From Bacteroidota bacterium (GTDB taxonomy: Bacteria > Bacteroidota > Bacteroidia > Bacteroidales > Prolixibacteraceae): DNA of 36,741 nt. Below the pieces are notes generated by a model, which was not told the origin of the DNA, did no database searches, and saw only the letters and a program-made list of their open reading frames with translations. Location of the stretch: NCBI GenBank assembly GCA_029265715.1, contig JAJUGZ010000034.1, positions 1-36,741 of the forward strand, given 5' to 3'. A program made the translations under genes and the position numbers. How positions within the stretch are numbered: position 1 is the stretch's first letter; every line of letters starts with the position of its first letter. Shown here piece by piece: positions 16,822-23,168 of this stretch.

Positions 16822-16978
16822 GGACAGGTGGCGGAACTGGCAAACGCTTAATGACACGTACCGCAGCCGAAATGTAACAGCGCTCAATGATTAGGCAATG
16901 CGAATAAGAAGCCAGATACCTCAGTGTACGTAGGTAAAGCTTAAAGCTGGCATGCAGGTTCGAACCCTGCCCTGTCCA
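16822..16978 (+). tRNA. tRNA-like RNA with enlarged central region (157 nt)
   Basis: Acceptor strands GGACAGG (16822-16828) and CCTGTCC (16971-16977) form seven perfect pairs, followed by A as discriminator. A D arm GCG-GAACTGGCAAA-CGC (16831-16847), like that of tRNA-Leu, follows TG at positions 8-9. The T arm GCAGG-TTCGAAC-CCTGC (16954-16970) abuts the acceptor exactly as in real tRNAs. Between D and T arms lie 106 nt where a class II tRNA has about 35. Two further stems can be drawn there: CGCAGCC with GGC-AA-TGCG (16862-16868 / 16894-16902) and GCCAG/CTGGC (16911-16915 / 16947-16951) enclosing TACCT/AGGTA. No convincing 7-base anticodon loop was found, so the isotype is unknown. CCA is not encoded. 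Confidence 0.5.
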
Positions 16979-16995
16979 CGTGGCGATTTTAGTTA

Positions 16996-17164
16996 ACCCG
17001 GACGCTTTCGGGTTTGAAGGGAATGGAGGCAATGCTTACATGGGTGCACCACAGGGTTTCAGATTTTCCCCGAACATACGCCCAATCCATCCTCAAAGCT
17101 ATGGTGCTGAGATTGCACCACCCGGGCGGGTTGCTTAAATCAGGTTCGACCCCTGATCCGGGAC
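16996..17164 (+). ncRNA. Second structured RNA segment ending in a tRNA-like T arm
   Basis: TCAGG-TTCGACC-CCTGA (17140-17156) is a perfect T arm followed by TCCGGGA. CCCGGG at 17121-17126 can pair with TCCGGG (17157-17162) to give a mini acceptor helix with a 13-nt linker; CCCGGA at 16997-17002 is a competing partner that would make a 160-nt tRNA-like unit, similar in size to the one at 16822. Other hairpins inside are AACCCG/CGGGTT (16995-17014) and TGGTGC/GCACCA with a seven-base loop (17102-17120). It is clearly tRNA-derived or tRNA-mimicking at its 3' end; a standard tRNA cannot be drawn. Confidence 0.4.
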
Positions 17165-17243
17165 AAAAAAGCGAGAGATCATAAACTATTAACCTCAATC
17201 CCTTCAAGCACTTCGAGTGCATGAAGGTTAACAAATAATCCAA

Positions 17244-17609
17244 ATGATAATAGCAATCGACTTTGACGGAACAATATCGCGGGGCAAGTACCCGGCCATT
17301 GACGGCCTGCAACCTTATGCAGCCGAAACAGTTAACGCACTGTACGATGCAGGGCATTACATCATTATAAACACATGTCGAAGCGGAGAACAGTTATTGG
17401 AGGCCATTAACTGGATGCTCGGACAGGGTATCCGGTTTCACCGCGTTAACGACAACCATCCTGATCAGACGGCCAGGTATAAAAACAACAGCCGCAAAAT
17501 ATACGCGCATGTGTACGTTGATGACAAGAACCTGGGCGGTTTTCCCGGTTGGCTCCGCGCCGGAGAAATGATTGCCGAACTGCAAAAAGAATGGGAGGAA
17601 CGGGAATGA
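17244..17609 (+). CDS. HAD-like hydrolase (C1-capless type)
   Basis: A 121-residue protein with haloacid-dehalogenase signatures: nucleophile motif IDFDGT (D6, D8), motif II threonine in NTCRSGE (T44), a lysine/arginine-rich middle, and the acidic motif YVDDKN (D93/D94). It is much shorter than typical HAD enzymes because it has no cap domain, like the small HAD proteins known in Bacteroidota. It probably hydrolyses a phosphate ester, perhaps a nucleotide or a nucleic-acid end, during phage growth; the substrate is unknown. It overlaps the next gene by four bases (ATGA). Confidence 0.8.
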   Translation: MIIAIDFDGTISRGKYPAIDGLQPYAAETVNALYDAGHYIIINTCRSGEQLLEAINWMLGQGIRFHRVNDNHPDQTARYKNNSRKIYAHVYVDDKNLGGFPGWLRAGEMIAELQKEWEERE

Positions 17610-17845
17610 GCTTTGGTGGCGATATAAACCGGGTTGAGTTCCGCATAAAACGGGTGACTTTTTACCGGAAGCAGTGCCCCATGTGCGGTGGCACCGGCAA
17701 ACGATCGCAAGGTTACAAAGAAGTACCATGCGGGAGTTGCCGAAACGGTGTGGCCGAACATGAGCACCATACAGAGGTGAGCCTACTTGATGCATTGCTT
17801 GAGTTAGGGCTCATCTCCCGGAAGGCAGAACAGCCCGAAAAATGA
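17606..17845 (+). CDS. DnaJ-type zinc-ribbon small protein
   Basis: Seventy-nine residues from the ATG at 17606, chosen because it overlaps the HAD stop as ATGA. Two knuckles CPMCGGTG (C24, C27) and CGSCRNG (C42, C45) match one half of the DnaJ central zinc domain. A polar C terminus follows. Such single zinc ribbons are common small phage proteins; it may bind RNA or protein partners, but no specific role can be assigned. Confidence 0.75.
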   Translation: MSFGGDINRVEFRIKRVTFYRKQCPMCGGTGKRSQGYKEVPCGSCRNGVAEHEHHTEVSLLDALLELGLISRKAEQPEK

Positions 17846-17886
17846 GTTTTCAATCGGTATTTAATCATCTTTTAAACAGCATCTGA

Positions 17887-18369
17887 ATGGGAAAAGAAAA
17901 CCACCGCCGCCTGATGGTCTTGCTTACGCAAGCCGGAGTTGACGAAGATACGCGCCACGAGTTGGTGTATGGATGGACTGGAGGGCGCACCTCGAGCACA
18001 AAAGGCTTGTATGAAAACGAGCTGAATGATATGATCTGGAAGCTCCAGCATGACTCATTTTTCACCTCGAACCTGAATCGTTCGGCCAATGCCATGAAAG
18101 AACTGGCCATTAAGCAAAAGCGTAGTAATGTTCTGGCTATTGCCCAGCGATGCGGGTTGCACGGTGGCACCGACTTTAAACAGTTTAACGGGTTCATGGA
18201 AAACCGGAGCATCCTGAAAAAGCGATTGAATAAATACACGCTCGAAGAGCTTGACCAGCTCATACAGCAAATGCATGCTATTGAGGCCAATTACAAGGCA
18301 AGTTCAAACCACGTTGGAACAAAAGCCTGGCACGAACATTATGGCATACCGCAATCAAGCGAAAATTAA
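17887..18369 (+). CDS. GemA/gp16-like (DUF1018-type) phage protein
   Basis: A 160-residue protein whose N terminus (LMVLLTQAGVDEDTRHELV, then a GGRTSS turn and NELNDMIWKL) has the pattern of Mu gp16/GemA, in which a helical domain recognises that a tiny mature phage protein modulates host gene expression and supercoiling. The C-terminal third is a helical segment (KYTLEELDQLIQQMHAIEAN). Position in the late part of the early operon also fits gemA. The match is by eye and distant, so the family call is tentative. Confidence 0.5.
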   Translation: MGKENHRRLMVLLTQAGVDEDTRHELVYGWTGGRTSSTKGLYENELNDMIWKLQHDSFFTSNLNRSANAMKELAIKQKRSNVLAIAQRCGLHGGTDFKQFNGFMENRSILKKRLNKYTLEELDQLIQQMHAIEANYKASSNHVGTKAWHEHYGIPQSSEN

Positions 18370-18472
18370 AAAAACGATTGATATGGAAGTCTCAATTTTA
18401 CAACTGATAGTTATGGCGGCAGCGGTAGTGCTGGCAGTTTTGGCGGTGTTATACGTAAACGACCACGATTGA
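18341..18472 (+). CDS. Single-span small membrane protein
   Basis: A frame opening at ATG 18341 (43 residues) or at ATG 18383 (29 residues) ends with the hydrophobic helix LQLIVMAAAVVLAVLAVLYV and a short charged tail. The first start overlaps the GemA-like gene, the second follows it by 13 bases. Its 3' end overlaps the opposing gene at 18449 by 24 bases. It may be a small holin-like or stress protein; coding status is uncertain. Confidence 0.4.
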   Translation: MAYRNQAKIKKTIDMEVSILQLIVMAAAVVLAVLAVLYVNDHD

Positions 18473-18823
18473 AGCGTGTACCCGAAGTATGTGGCCTTGC
18501 TTGTTTTGCGCGATCACGATATTGGGGTTAAACCACGACCATTCTACCACCGTAAGGTTTTGATCCCCGTTTACAACGCCAAAAAAAGTGCCTGGCTTTA
18601 GCGATCCGCGCAAAAAACCGATGTTTTCGACTTTGTTGAGCGCGGTTATACGGTGCCACAACCACAGGGCCAATGTTGCCGAAGCGAAAACAAGCAACGG
18701 GAAAACAAAAACCGGAACGGTAACCCGGGTCAGCAACAGGTCGCGGAAGATATAACCCAGCAGGGCAACAATGGTGGCATACGCTGTTTTTAACAACCAG
18801 CTTTTTAAACGTTGGTCAATCAT
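18449..18823 (-). CDS. Two-helix membrane protein on the opposite strand of the early region
   Basis: A 124-residue protein with two membrane helices (about 12-28 and 34-56) and a soluble C-terminal domain of about 65 residues (beta-rich, ending in VHASIVVVYV). It is the only minus-strand gene within the rightward early region and stands alone, so it probably has its own promoter and may be expressed in the lysogen. That arrangement is typical of phage morons such as superinfection-exclusion genes; this is inference. No family is recognised. Confidence 0.6.
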   Translation of the reverse strand: MIDQRLKSWLLKTAYATIVALLGYIFRDLLLTRVTVPVFVFPLLVFASATLALWLWHRITALNKVENIGFLRGSLKPGTFFGVVNGDQNLTVVEWSWFNPNIVIAQNKQGHILRVHASIVVVYV

Positions 18824-18905
18824 TGTCGTTGGTTTTTAATACTCAACAAATTAACAAAAAAATTAAACCAATAAAAACCCCCGCTTACAGCAAACAAAAA
18901 AACAC

Positions 18906-18937
18906 CTTGACACCAATAAGCCTGCCACTTACCTTTA
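18906..18937 (+). promoter_or_regulatory. Phage promoter CTTGACA-N16-TTACCTTTA
   Basis: CTTGACA at 18906-18912 and TTACCTTTA at 18929-18937, a near match to TTG / TAnnTTTG, with the same 16-bp spacing as the promoters at 10014 and 20598. It lies 15 bp before the ATG at 18953. Confidence 0.65.
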
Positions 18938-18952
18938 AAGCAAAAAAACGAC

Positions 18953-19360
18953 ATGGATAAATCTATTTTTAAAAAACTGGACAAAAGTTTGGAAAAGAGC
19001 CAGCGACAGGCGAAAGCCGAGGCCGACAGGCGCGATGCTTTTCTGTTTAATGTTGAAAAAGTAGTTATTGCCCTGGGCGCTGTTTTAACCGATTACACCC
19101 AGCAGTTTATGGCACGCGAATACCGTGTAAGCGAGCATAGTAACGAATATTACCTGAGCTGGGAAGTATGCTGCCCCAACAGCGCGCACACCCTTAAAAT
19201 TGCCATAGCGCACCACGACGGCGGTTTGAACCAAAGCCTTGGTTTTAGCATAAACGGGTTATTGCGCACCACCGTAAGCATAGATAACCTGCCCACGCAG
19301 GCAGCCGTCGAATTATGGGTTGAAAAATGGATTTCCGAATTTATTGGTTTGCACAGTTAA
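18953..19360 (+). CDS. Phage protein of unknown function
   Basis: A 135-residue protein with a charged helical N terminus (FKKLDKSLEKSQRQAKAEADRR is the polar start, about residues 6-27) and a mixed alpha/beta core. The DNA sequence directly before it carries a strong phage promoter, so it starts its own transcript. No catalytic motif or membrane helix is seen. Confidence 0.7.
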   Translation: MDKSIFKKLDKSLEKSQRQAKAEADRRDAFLFNVEKVVIALGAVLTDYTQQFMAREYRVSEHSNEYYLSWEVCCPNSAHTLKIAIAHHDGGLNQSLGFSINGLLRTTVSIDNLPTQAAVELWVEKWISEFIGLHS

Positions 19361-19370
19361 TTTTTTTTCT

Positions 19371-19379
19371 ATATTTGCC
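19371..19379 (+). promoter_or_regulatory. -7 box TATATTTG upstream of the BRO leader
   Basis: TATATTTG matches TAnnTTTG, with TTTG about 18-19 bases further upstream as a possible -33 element. It would transcribe the structured leader and the BRO gene. Confidence 0.5.
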
Positions 19380-19442
19380 CTCGACTGATACTAATACATA
19401 CTCTTGGGCAAAAACTCAATAGTTTTTAAAACAAGATAAAAG

Positions 19443-19540
19443 GCAACGCCTGCTATGGTGGTTGGAACGAAAGAACCAACGACTAACTACGCCCAGCGTA
19501 TTGGTGTCAGTCACACCTACGGTGGGCGTTGCTGTTTTAT
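19443..19540 (+). ncRNA. Structured leader RNA of the BRO antirepressor gene, switch-like
   Basis: GCAACGCCTGCT (19443-19454) pairs with GGTGGGCGTTGC (19521-19532) over 12 positions, counting G-U pairs. This closing stem encloses two hairpins: GTTGG/CCAAC with a 10-base loop (19461-19480) and GGTGT/ACACC with a CAGTC loop (19503-19517). A competing 7-bp helix ACGCCCA (19489-19495) with TGGGCGT (19523-19529) uses the same 3' strand and cannot form at the same time. A short TTTT run follows. The mutually exclusive stems suggest an attenuator or riboregulator acting on the gene at 19557. Confidence 0.55.
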
Positions 19541-19556
19541 CACAATTCTTAAAGTT

Positions 19557-20237
19557 ATGACTGACACCAAGAATGAAATTTTGACACCGGAGGTATTTCA
19601 ATTCTCCTCCACCAAACAAGAGGTAAGAAGCCTCGTAGTTGAAAATGAACCGTGGCTGGTTGCCAAAGATGTTTGCGATATTTTGGGGCTTACAAACCAC
19701 AAGGTCGCCGTAAAGAGCTTAGATGAAGACGAGGTAAGAAAAACTTACCTCCTTTCAAATGGTGGTAATCAATTAACCACAATTATCAACGAAAGTGGGC
19801 TTTATACTTTGATTATGCGCAGCAACAAGCCCGAGGCCAAAACCTTCCGTAAATGGGTAACATCGGAGGTGTTACCAGCCATACGCAAACGCGGCTACTA
19901 TGGCACCCAAAAGAAAAGCAACGATTTTATCGATTGCCGCGATGTTCCGTTCCGCTTTAAAGAGTTTAACGGCATCAACATCCGCTACATCGAATTGGAC
20001 AGCGAACTGTGGTTTTCGCTTAACGACATCCACACCGCCATTGGCAGCCGCACCGAAAGTACCCAGGCCGCCCGTAAACTGAACCAGAAACAAACATTGG
20101 CCAAAAAAGTATGGTTGTTTGGCAACACCCACCCGGCTTGGTTTACCAATAACCTGGGCTTGCAGTTGCTCGTTAGTGGCAGCCGCACATTAAACCAAAC
20201 CCGCCAGTTAGAACTAAACTTTGGAGGGCAGGCATAA
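19557..20237 (+). CDS. BRO-family phage antirepressor
   Basis: A 226-residue protein from the ATG at 19557; an upstream in-frame ATG at 19455 lies inside the structured leader and is rejected as the start. Residues 10-110 form a BRO-N domain with the landmarks WLVAKDVCDILGL, NESGLYTLIMRS and FRKWVTSEVLPAIRK. The remaining 110 residues look like a second BRO-type or antirepressor DNA-binding module (LNDIHTAIGSRTESTQAARKL). BRO-N proteins bind DNA and often oppose phage repressors, so a switch to lytic growth is plausible. It overlaps the next gene by one base. Confidence 0.88.
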   Translation: MTDTKNEILTPEVFQFSSTKQEVRSLVVENEPWLVAKDVCDILGLTNHKVAVKSLDEDEVRKTYLLSNGGNQLTTIINESGLYTLIMRSNKPEAKTFRKWVTSEVLPAIRKRGYYGTQKKSNDFIDCRDVPFRFKEFNGINIRYIELDSELWFSLNDIHTAIGSRTESTQAARKLNQKQTLAKKVWLFGNTHPAWFTNNLGLQLLVSGSRTLNQTRQLELNFGGQA

Positions 20238-20455
20238 TGGTTACTTTTACAAAAGACAGCTTTGTAGTGGAGGTAAAAACGGGGCATGGCCCGGTTGAGA
20301 ATTACCTTGAAACAGCCAACGACATCATAAACGTGCTGCAAAATCAGGAAGAAGACCTGTTGCAAAAAAACTACTACCTGTTAGAGCTACTGCGCCAGAT
20401 GCTGCCCGACTACGAACAGGCCAAAGCGATGTTCGACGAGATAAAAGACCTTTAA
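20237..20455 (+). CDS. Small acidic helical protein coupled to the BRO gene
   Basis: Seventy-two residues starting at an ATG that overlaps the BRO stop (TAATG). After a short beta-like start (TFTKDSFVVEVKTG) the rest is helical and acidic. The coupling suggests that it works with the antirepressor, but no family is recognised. Its transcript is closed by the two hairpins at 20459 and 20491. Confidence 0.7.
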   Translation: MVTFTKDSFVVEVKTGHGPVENYLETANDIINVLQNQEEDLLQKNYYLLELLRQMLPDYEQAKAMFDEIKDL

Positions 20456-20458
20456 GAT

Positions 20459-20490
20459 ATTGCGGCTGCAAAGGGTTGCAGCGCAATTTT
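20459..20490 (+). terminator. Intrinsic terminator
   Basis: ATTGC-g-GCTGCAA pairs with TTGCAGC-GCAAT (12 pairs, one bulge, AGGG loop) followed by TTTT, directly after the stop at 20455. Confidence 0.75.
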
Positions 20491-20539
20491 GCCACACGCG
20501 AAAGCCCGGAGTTTTATGCCCCGGGCTTTCGCGTGTGGC
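20491..20539. repeat. 19-bp perfect inverted repeat, strong hairpin
   Basis: GCCACACGCGAAAGCCCGG (20491-20509) is perfectly repeated in inverse orientation at 20521-20539 with an 11-nt loop. It abuts the previous terminator and is followed by GGGGTTTT on the plus strand and preceded by TTTT-complement on the other side, so it may terminate transcription both ways. Confidence 0.9.
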
Positions 20540-20597
20540 GGGGTTTTAAACCACGCATTAACGAAAATTACAAACAGGCACATCCTTATAAAAAAAC

Positions 20598-20629
20598 CTT
20601 GACACATATATACGTGGCTGTTACTTTTG
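20598..20629 (+). promoter_or_regulatory. Phage promoter CTTGACA-N16-TTACTTTTG
   Basis: CTTGACA (20598-20604), 16-bp spacer, TTACTTTTG (20621-20629), a perfect TAnnTTTG match. It precedes the ATG at 20649 by 19 bp and lies just after the strong hairpin, so it starts an isolated one-gene transcript. Confidence 0.75.
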
Positions 20630-20648
20630 TTAAAAGGCCACGCAACCC

Positions 20649-20873
20649 ATGAGTTATAACCGGAAAAACCTGCTTCAACGCCAAGTTGACATACAGACCA
20701 TTGTTTTGGAGCATAAAGCCAGAGGTGTGACACAGGAGTGGGTGTATGAAAACCTTGTTTTCCCGGCCTACCGCATATCTCGCCGCACCTTTTACGGCTA
20801 CTTGGGCAACAACGCCAAGGCCGAGCTAAAAACCATTGTCAAGGCCGAAAAAATGCAGCCCAGTCTTTTTTAA
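20649..20873 (+). CDS. Small helix-turn-helix-like phage protein
   Basis: Seventy-four residues with its own promoter, between two terminator-like hairpins and the convergent late block. The sequence has a helical first half (LLQRQVDIQTIVLEHKA), then VTQEWVYENLVFPAYRISRRTFYGYLG (split about residues 26-52), in which ISRRTFYGYL looks like a recognition helix. Small proteins of this pattern are frequent in Bacteroidota mobile elements. It may be a late-gene regulator, as a separately controlled small regulator between early and late genes would be; this is inference. Confidence 0.65.
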   Translation: MSYNRKNLLQRQVDIQTIVLEHKARGVTQEWVYENLVFPAYRISRRTFYGYLGNNAKAELKTIVKAEKMQPSLF

Positions 20874-20891
20874 ACAGCATCAATCGGTGAA

Positions 20892-21542
20892 TTATATGCT
20901 TATCGGGTGCAGACCGAGCATAATTCGACGAATGTCTGACTCTTTCAGAACAACGTTATAGCATTGCACATCATCAACAAGCCCATTGTAGTAACTCGTG
21001 GAAGTATTTAACCCCGGGTTATACCCTACATATAGCAATGTTGTTGACGCTGTGAATACTATTGTTCTTGTCACTGAATGAACAAGCTTTCCGTTAAGAT
21101 ATGCTCTACAAGCCTTCGTCGTTGTGTTGTAAGTAAATGCGTAATGATTCCATCCTGTTAATCCTTTCCCTAAACTAAAAGACCCACTTGATGCTGAACT
21201 GCCGAAGGCAACAGTAAATGAGCCTGTCGCATTATTAAATCTGAATGATATTCCTGTCACGTTAGGACTTATATAAGCCCCGCATCCAAGAGCTGTTGCA
21301 AACGCCATATTTGATGCCCCATGATTAGCCCAAAACGCAATAGTATAGTCTGATGAATTAATCGTCAAACCGTGAGGAAAATAGATTTTTTTTGCGCTTG
21401 TTCCGTCAAAAGAATAGCATTGTCCGAATTTTCCTGATGCAAGTAAAGCCCCGATTAAAGTTCCGTTTCTCATATTTCCAGAGGCATCATTTACATTGCC
21501 CTCAAAAGGTAACCATGCTGTTAGTTTAGGTGTTATGATCAT
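20892..21542 (-). CDS. LamG/concanavalin-fold protein, tail fibre tip or receptor binder
   Basis: A 216-residue protein with a LamG-like jelly-roll: opening segment LTAWLPFEGNVNDASGN, the core YTIAFWANHG, WNHYAFTYN and YLNGKLVHS, and the closing GLVDDVQCYNVVL. These match the LamG_3 glycan- or protein-binding fold. It is the last gene of the minus-strand structural block, overlapping the fibre gene by four bases (ATGA), so it is most likely the distal, host-surface-binding part of the virion. No signal peptide is present. Confidence 0.82.
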   Translation of the reverse strand: MIITPKLTAWLPFEGNVNDASGNMRNGTLIGALLASGKFGQCYSFDGTSAKKIYFPHGLTINSSDYTIAFWANHGASNMAFATALGCGAYISPNVTGISFRFNNATGSFTVAFGSSASSGSFSLGKGLTGWNHYAFTYNTTTKACRAYLNGKLVHSVTRTIVFTASTTLLYVGYNPGLNTSTSYYNGLVDDVQCYNVVLKESDIRRIMLGLHPISI

Positions 21543-22819
21543 TTACTGTCAGGAATAAAGTTTGTCAACCTCAGAATGCTTGCGCTTTCGGCAATAAATT
21601 CAAGTACATCTACCGCCAAAGCCGTTGAAGTAAGAACTGGAATGACAGCCCCGGGGAATTTATAATACGACGAAAAAGCTAACGTCCGGCTTCCGATTGC
21701 ATCCTGCTTAACGATCAATACATATCGGCCACCAGCTACAAGGTTTGTTGGGTTATTCATTGTCCGCGCCCCTGAAAGTGTTATAGCTGCACTACCCAAT
21801 TCTGCGTTCCAGTCAATATTATCAGCGTCTGACAATGTTTGTAATAACCTGTCTTGTTTACTTCCTAATGCCTGTGCAGATGAAACAGGCTTGTCGGCAT
21901 CGCTGGTATTATCCACGTTCCCAAGTCCGACCTGTGTTTTTGTTACAGCATGCGGGTTTTCGGTACTCGCTGCATGACTCAACAGGTTTTGCCCGTTGTT
22001 ACTGATCCAATTAACCGCCGAATCATACCCTTGCTTTACCGTCGCGGCAAGTGTTTTGAATTTAAGTGTAAGCGCATCAAAGTATGCAAGGCCACCATCA
22101 ACGGGTGCTTCCTCGCGGGTTGCAAGCGGCTGTTCGTCGCCAACGTCTCCCACTCTGGCAATCCCTTCACGGTCAAATACCAACCTGCCATCATGCAGCC
22201 CGTCGTAATTTTTAGCCCGAATACCGGTGTATTCGTTTGCGCCCAACCCAGCTTCAGCACCGTCACGCGTGATAATCTCATCCTGACGGGTGTAAACCTG
22301 CTCCTGATGCGTTTCATAGGCTTCGCCTTGCTGATAAATGCTTCCGGAAACGTGCAAGTTTCCTGCATTATCAGTATATGCTACTGTTTTCGATTTATCA
22401 GGGGTTTTTAGCGAATTATCAGAGTTGGGATCATGGATCTTGGCCTTTTCATCCGAAGAAACAAACACTCTTTCGGTGCTTTCTTCAATCATCGAGGCCG
22501 GATGCGTTGACGGGTGCTGATAATTGTTGGCATTTTCGGCAATTCCGGAAAGCTTTGTCTTTTCTTCCGAAGTATAATCCTCAGTTGACAAGCCTTTGCC
22601 TTCAACTTTGTCAACCTTGTTGCTTATCGAGTTTAAGTCGGCGGCAAACTCATATTCTGAATTTTTATAGCCAGCATCAACAGCTATTTTGTATGCCGAA
22701 TTTCCGGGAGAGCCTTTTTGTGCTTCCGATACAGTAATTCCAACTTGATCAATGCGCTCAGTTACTATTATAGTAACAAGTTCTACCGATTCAGTAACTA
22801 ATACCTGTATTGTTTCCAT
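21539..22819 (-). CDS. Tail fibre protein
   Basis: A 426-residue fibrous protein. The N terminus is beta-rich with repeated VT/IVTE segments (about 1-30), and a collagen-like GSPGNSAYKIAV motif leads into an element resembling the SAYxIAVxxGF phage fibre repeat. A trimeric-looking middle (LSGIAENANNYQHPSTHPAS near 90-110) and the phage fibre phrase HAVTKTQVGLGNVDNTSD (about 290-307) are classic T4/lambda-type tail-fibre sequences. It probably presents the LamG protein encoded next. Confidence 0.88.
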   Translation of the reverse strand: METIQVLVTESVELVTIIVTERIDQVGITVSEAQKGSPGNSAYKIAVDAGYKNSEYEFAADLNSISNKVDKVEGKGLSTEDYTSEEKTKLSGIAENANNYQHPSTHPASMIEESTERVFVSSDEKAKIHDPNSDNSLKTPDKSKTVAYTDNAGNLHVSGSIYQQGEAYETHQEQVYTRQDEIITRDGAEAGLGANEYTGIRAKNYDGLHDGRLVFDREGIARVGDVGDEQPLATREEAPVDGGLAYFDALTLKFKTLAATVKQGYDSAVNWISNNGQNLLSHAASTENPHAVTKTQVGLGNVDNTSDADKPVSSAQALGSKQDRLLQTLSDADNIDWNAELGSAAITLSGARTMNNPTNLVAGGRYVLIVKQDAIGSRTLAFSSYYKFPGAVIPVLTSTALAVDVLEFIAESASILRLTNFIPDSK

Positions 22820-23154
22820 TATTCAGTTATATCCTGTTCAACAGTCATTGTACCTTCGATGTAGGTTTTCAGGCTATCGTCGTTAAACTGAATCTGAATA
22901 TCGTATTGATATGCCCCAGCCTGAACGGAAATTACTTGAGGCGAAAAAATAAATCGTCCCTCAAGCGGATAGGTAATTGCTATTTTATCATTATCAGTGC
23001 TCATGGTCATCAGGGTTTTTCCTGAATTTTTCAGTTTAAAATCGGCTTTGATTGTTGCATCTGTCAAATCAATTGCACTTCCGTTTTTAATAAGCTGGAA
23101 TTCTACACCCTGATAGGTGTCCCCGCGTTTTACTGTAAAATCGTATTTTGTCAT
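22819..23154 (-). CDS. BppU-like baseplate upper protein / Ig-like domain protein
   Basis: A 111-residue all-beta protein of the BppU N-terminal type: FTVKRGDTYQGVEFQL, DATIKADFK and AGAYQYDIQI fit an immunoglobulin-like strand order. In other phages this domain attaches receptor-binding proteins to the baseplate, which fits its position just upstream of the fibre gene. Its stop overlaps the fibre start by one base (TAATG). Confidence 0.65.
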   Translation of the reverse strand: MTKYDFTVKRGDTYQGVEFQLIKNGSAIDLTDATIKADFKLKNSGKTLMTMSTDNDKIAITYPLEGRFIFSPQVISVQAGAYQYDIQIQFNDDSLKTYIEGTMTVEQDITE

Positions 23155-23168
23155 AATTGGCTGATTAA

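Noticed and set aside
16822-16978. Calling a normal tRNA-Leu here
   Set aside because: No 5-bp anticodon stem with a T33-containing 7-base loop was found, and the length is about twice normal.
17850-17885. Short shared strings (AATCRGTATTTAATCA near 17850 and 35341; TTTTAAACAGCATC near 17871 and 20868)
   Set aside because: They are AT-rich and short and may be chance or shared leader composition; no function could be argued.
19455-19556. N-terminal extension of the BRO protein from ATG 19455
   Set aside because: The extension lies within the base-paired leader, and BRO-N begins near the ATG at 19557.
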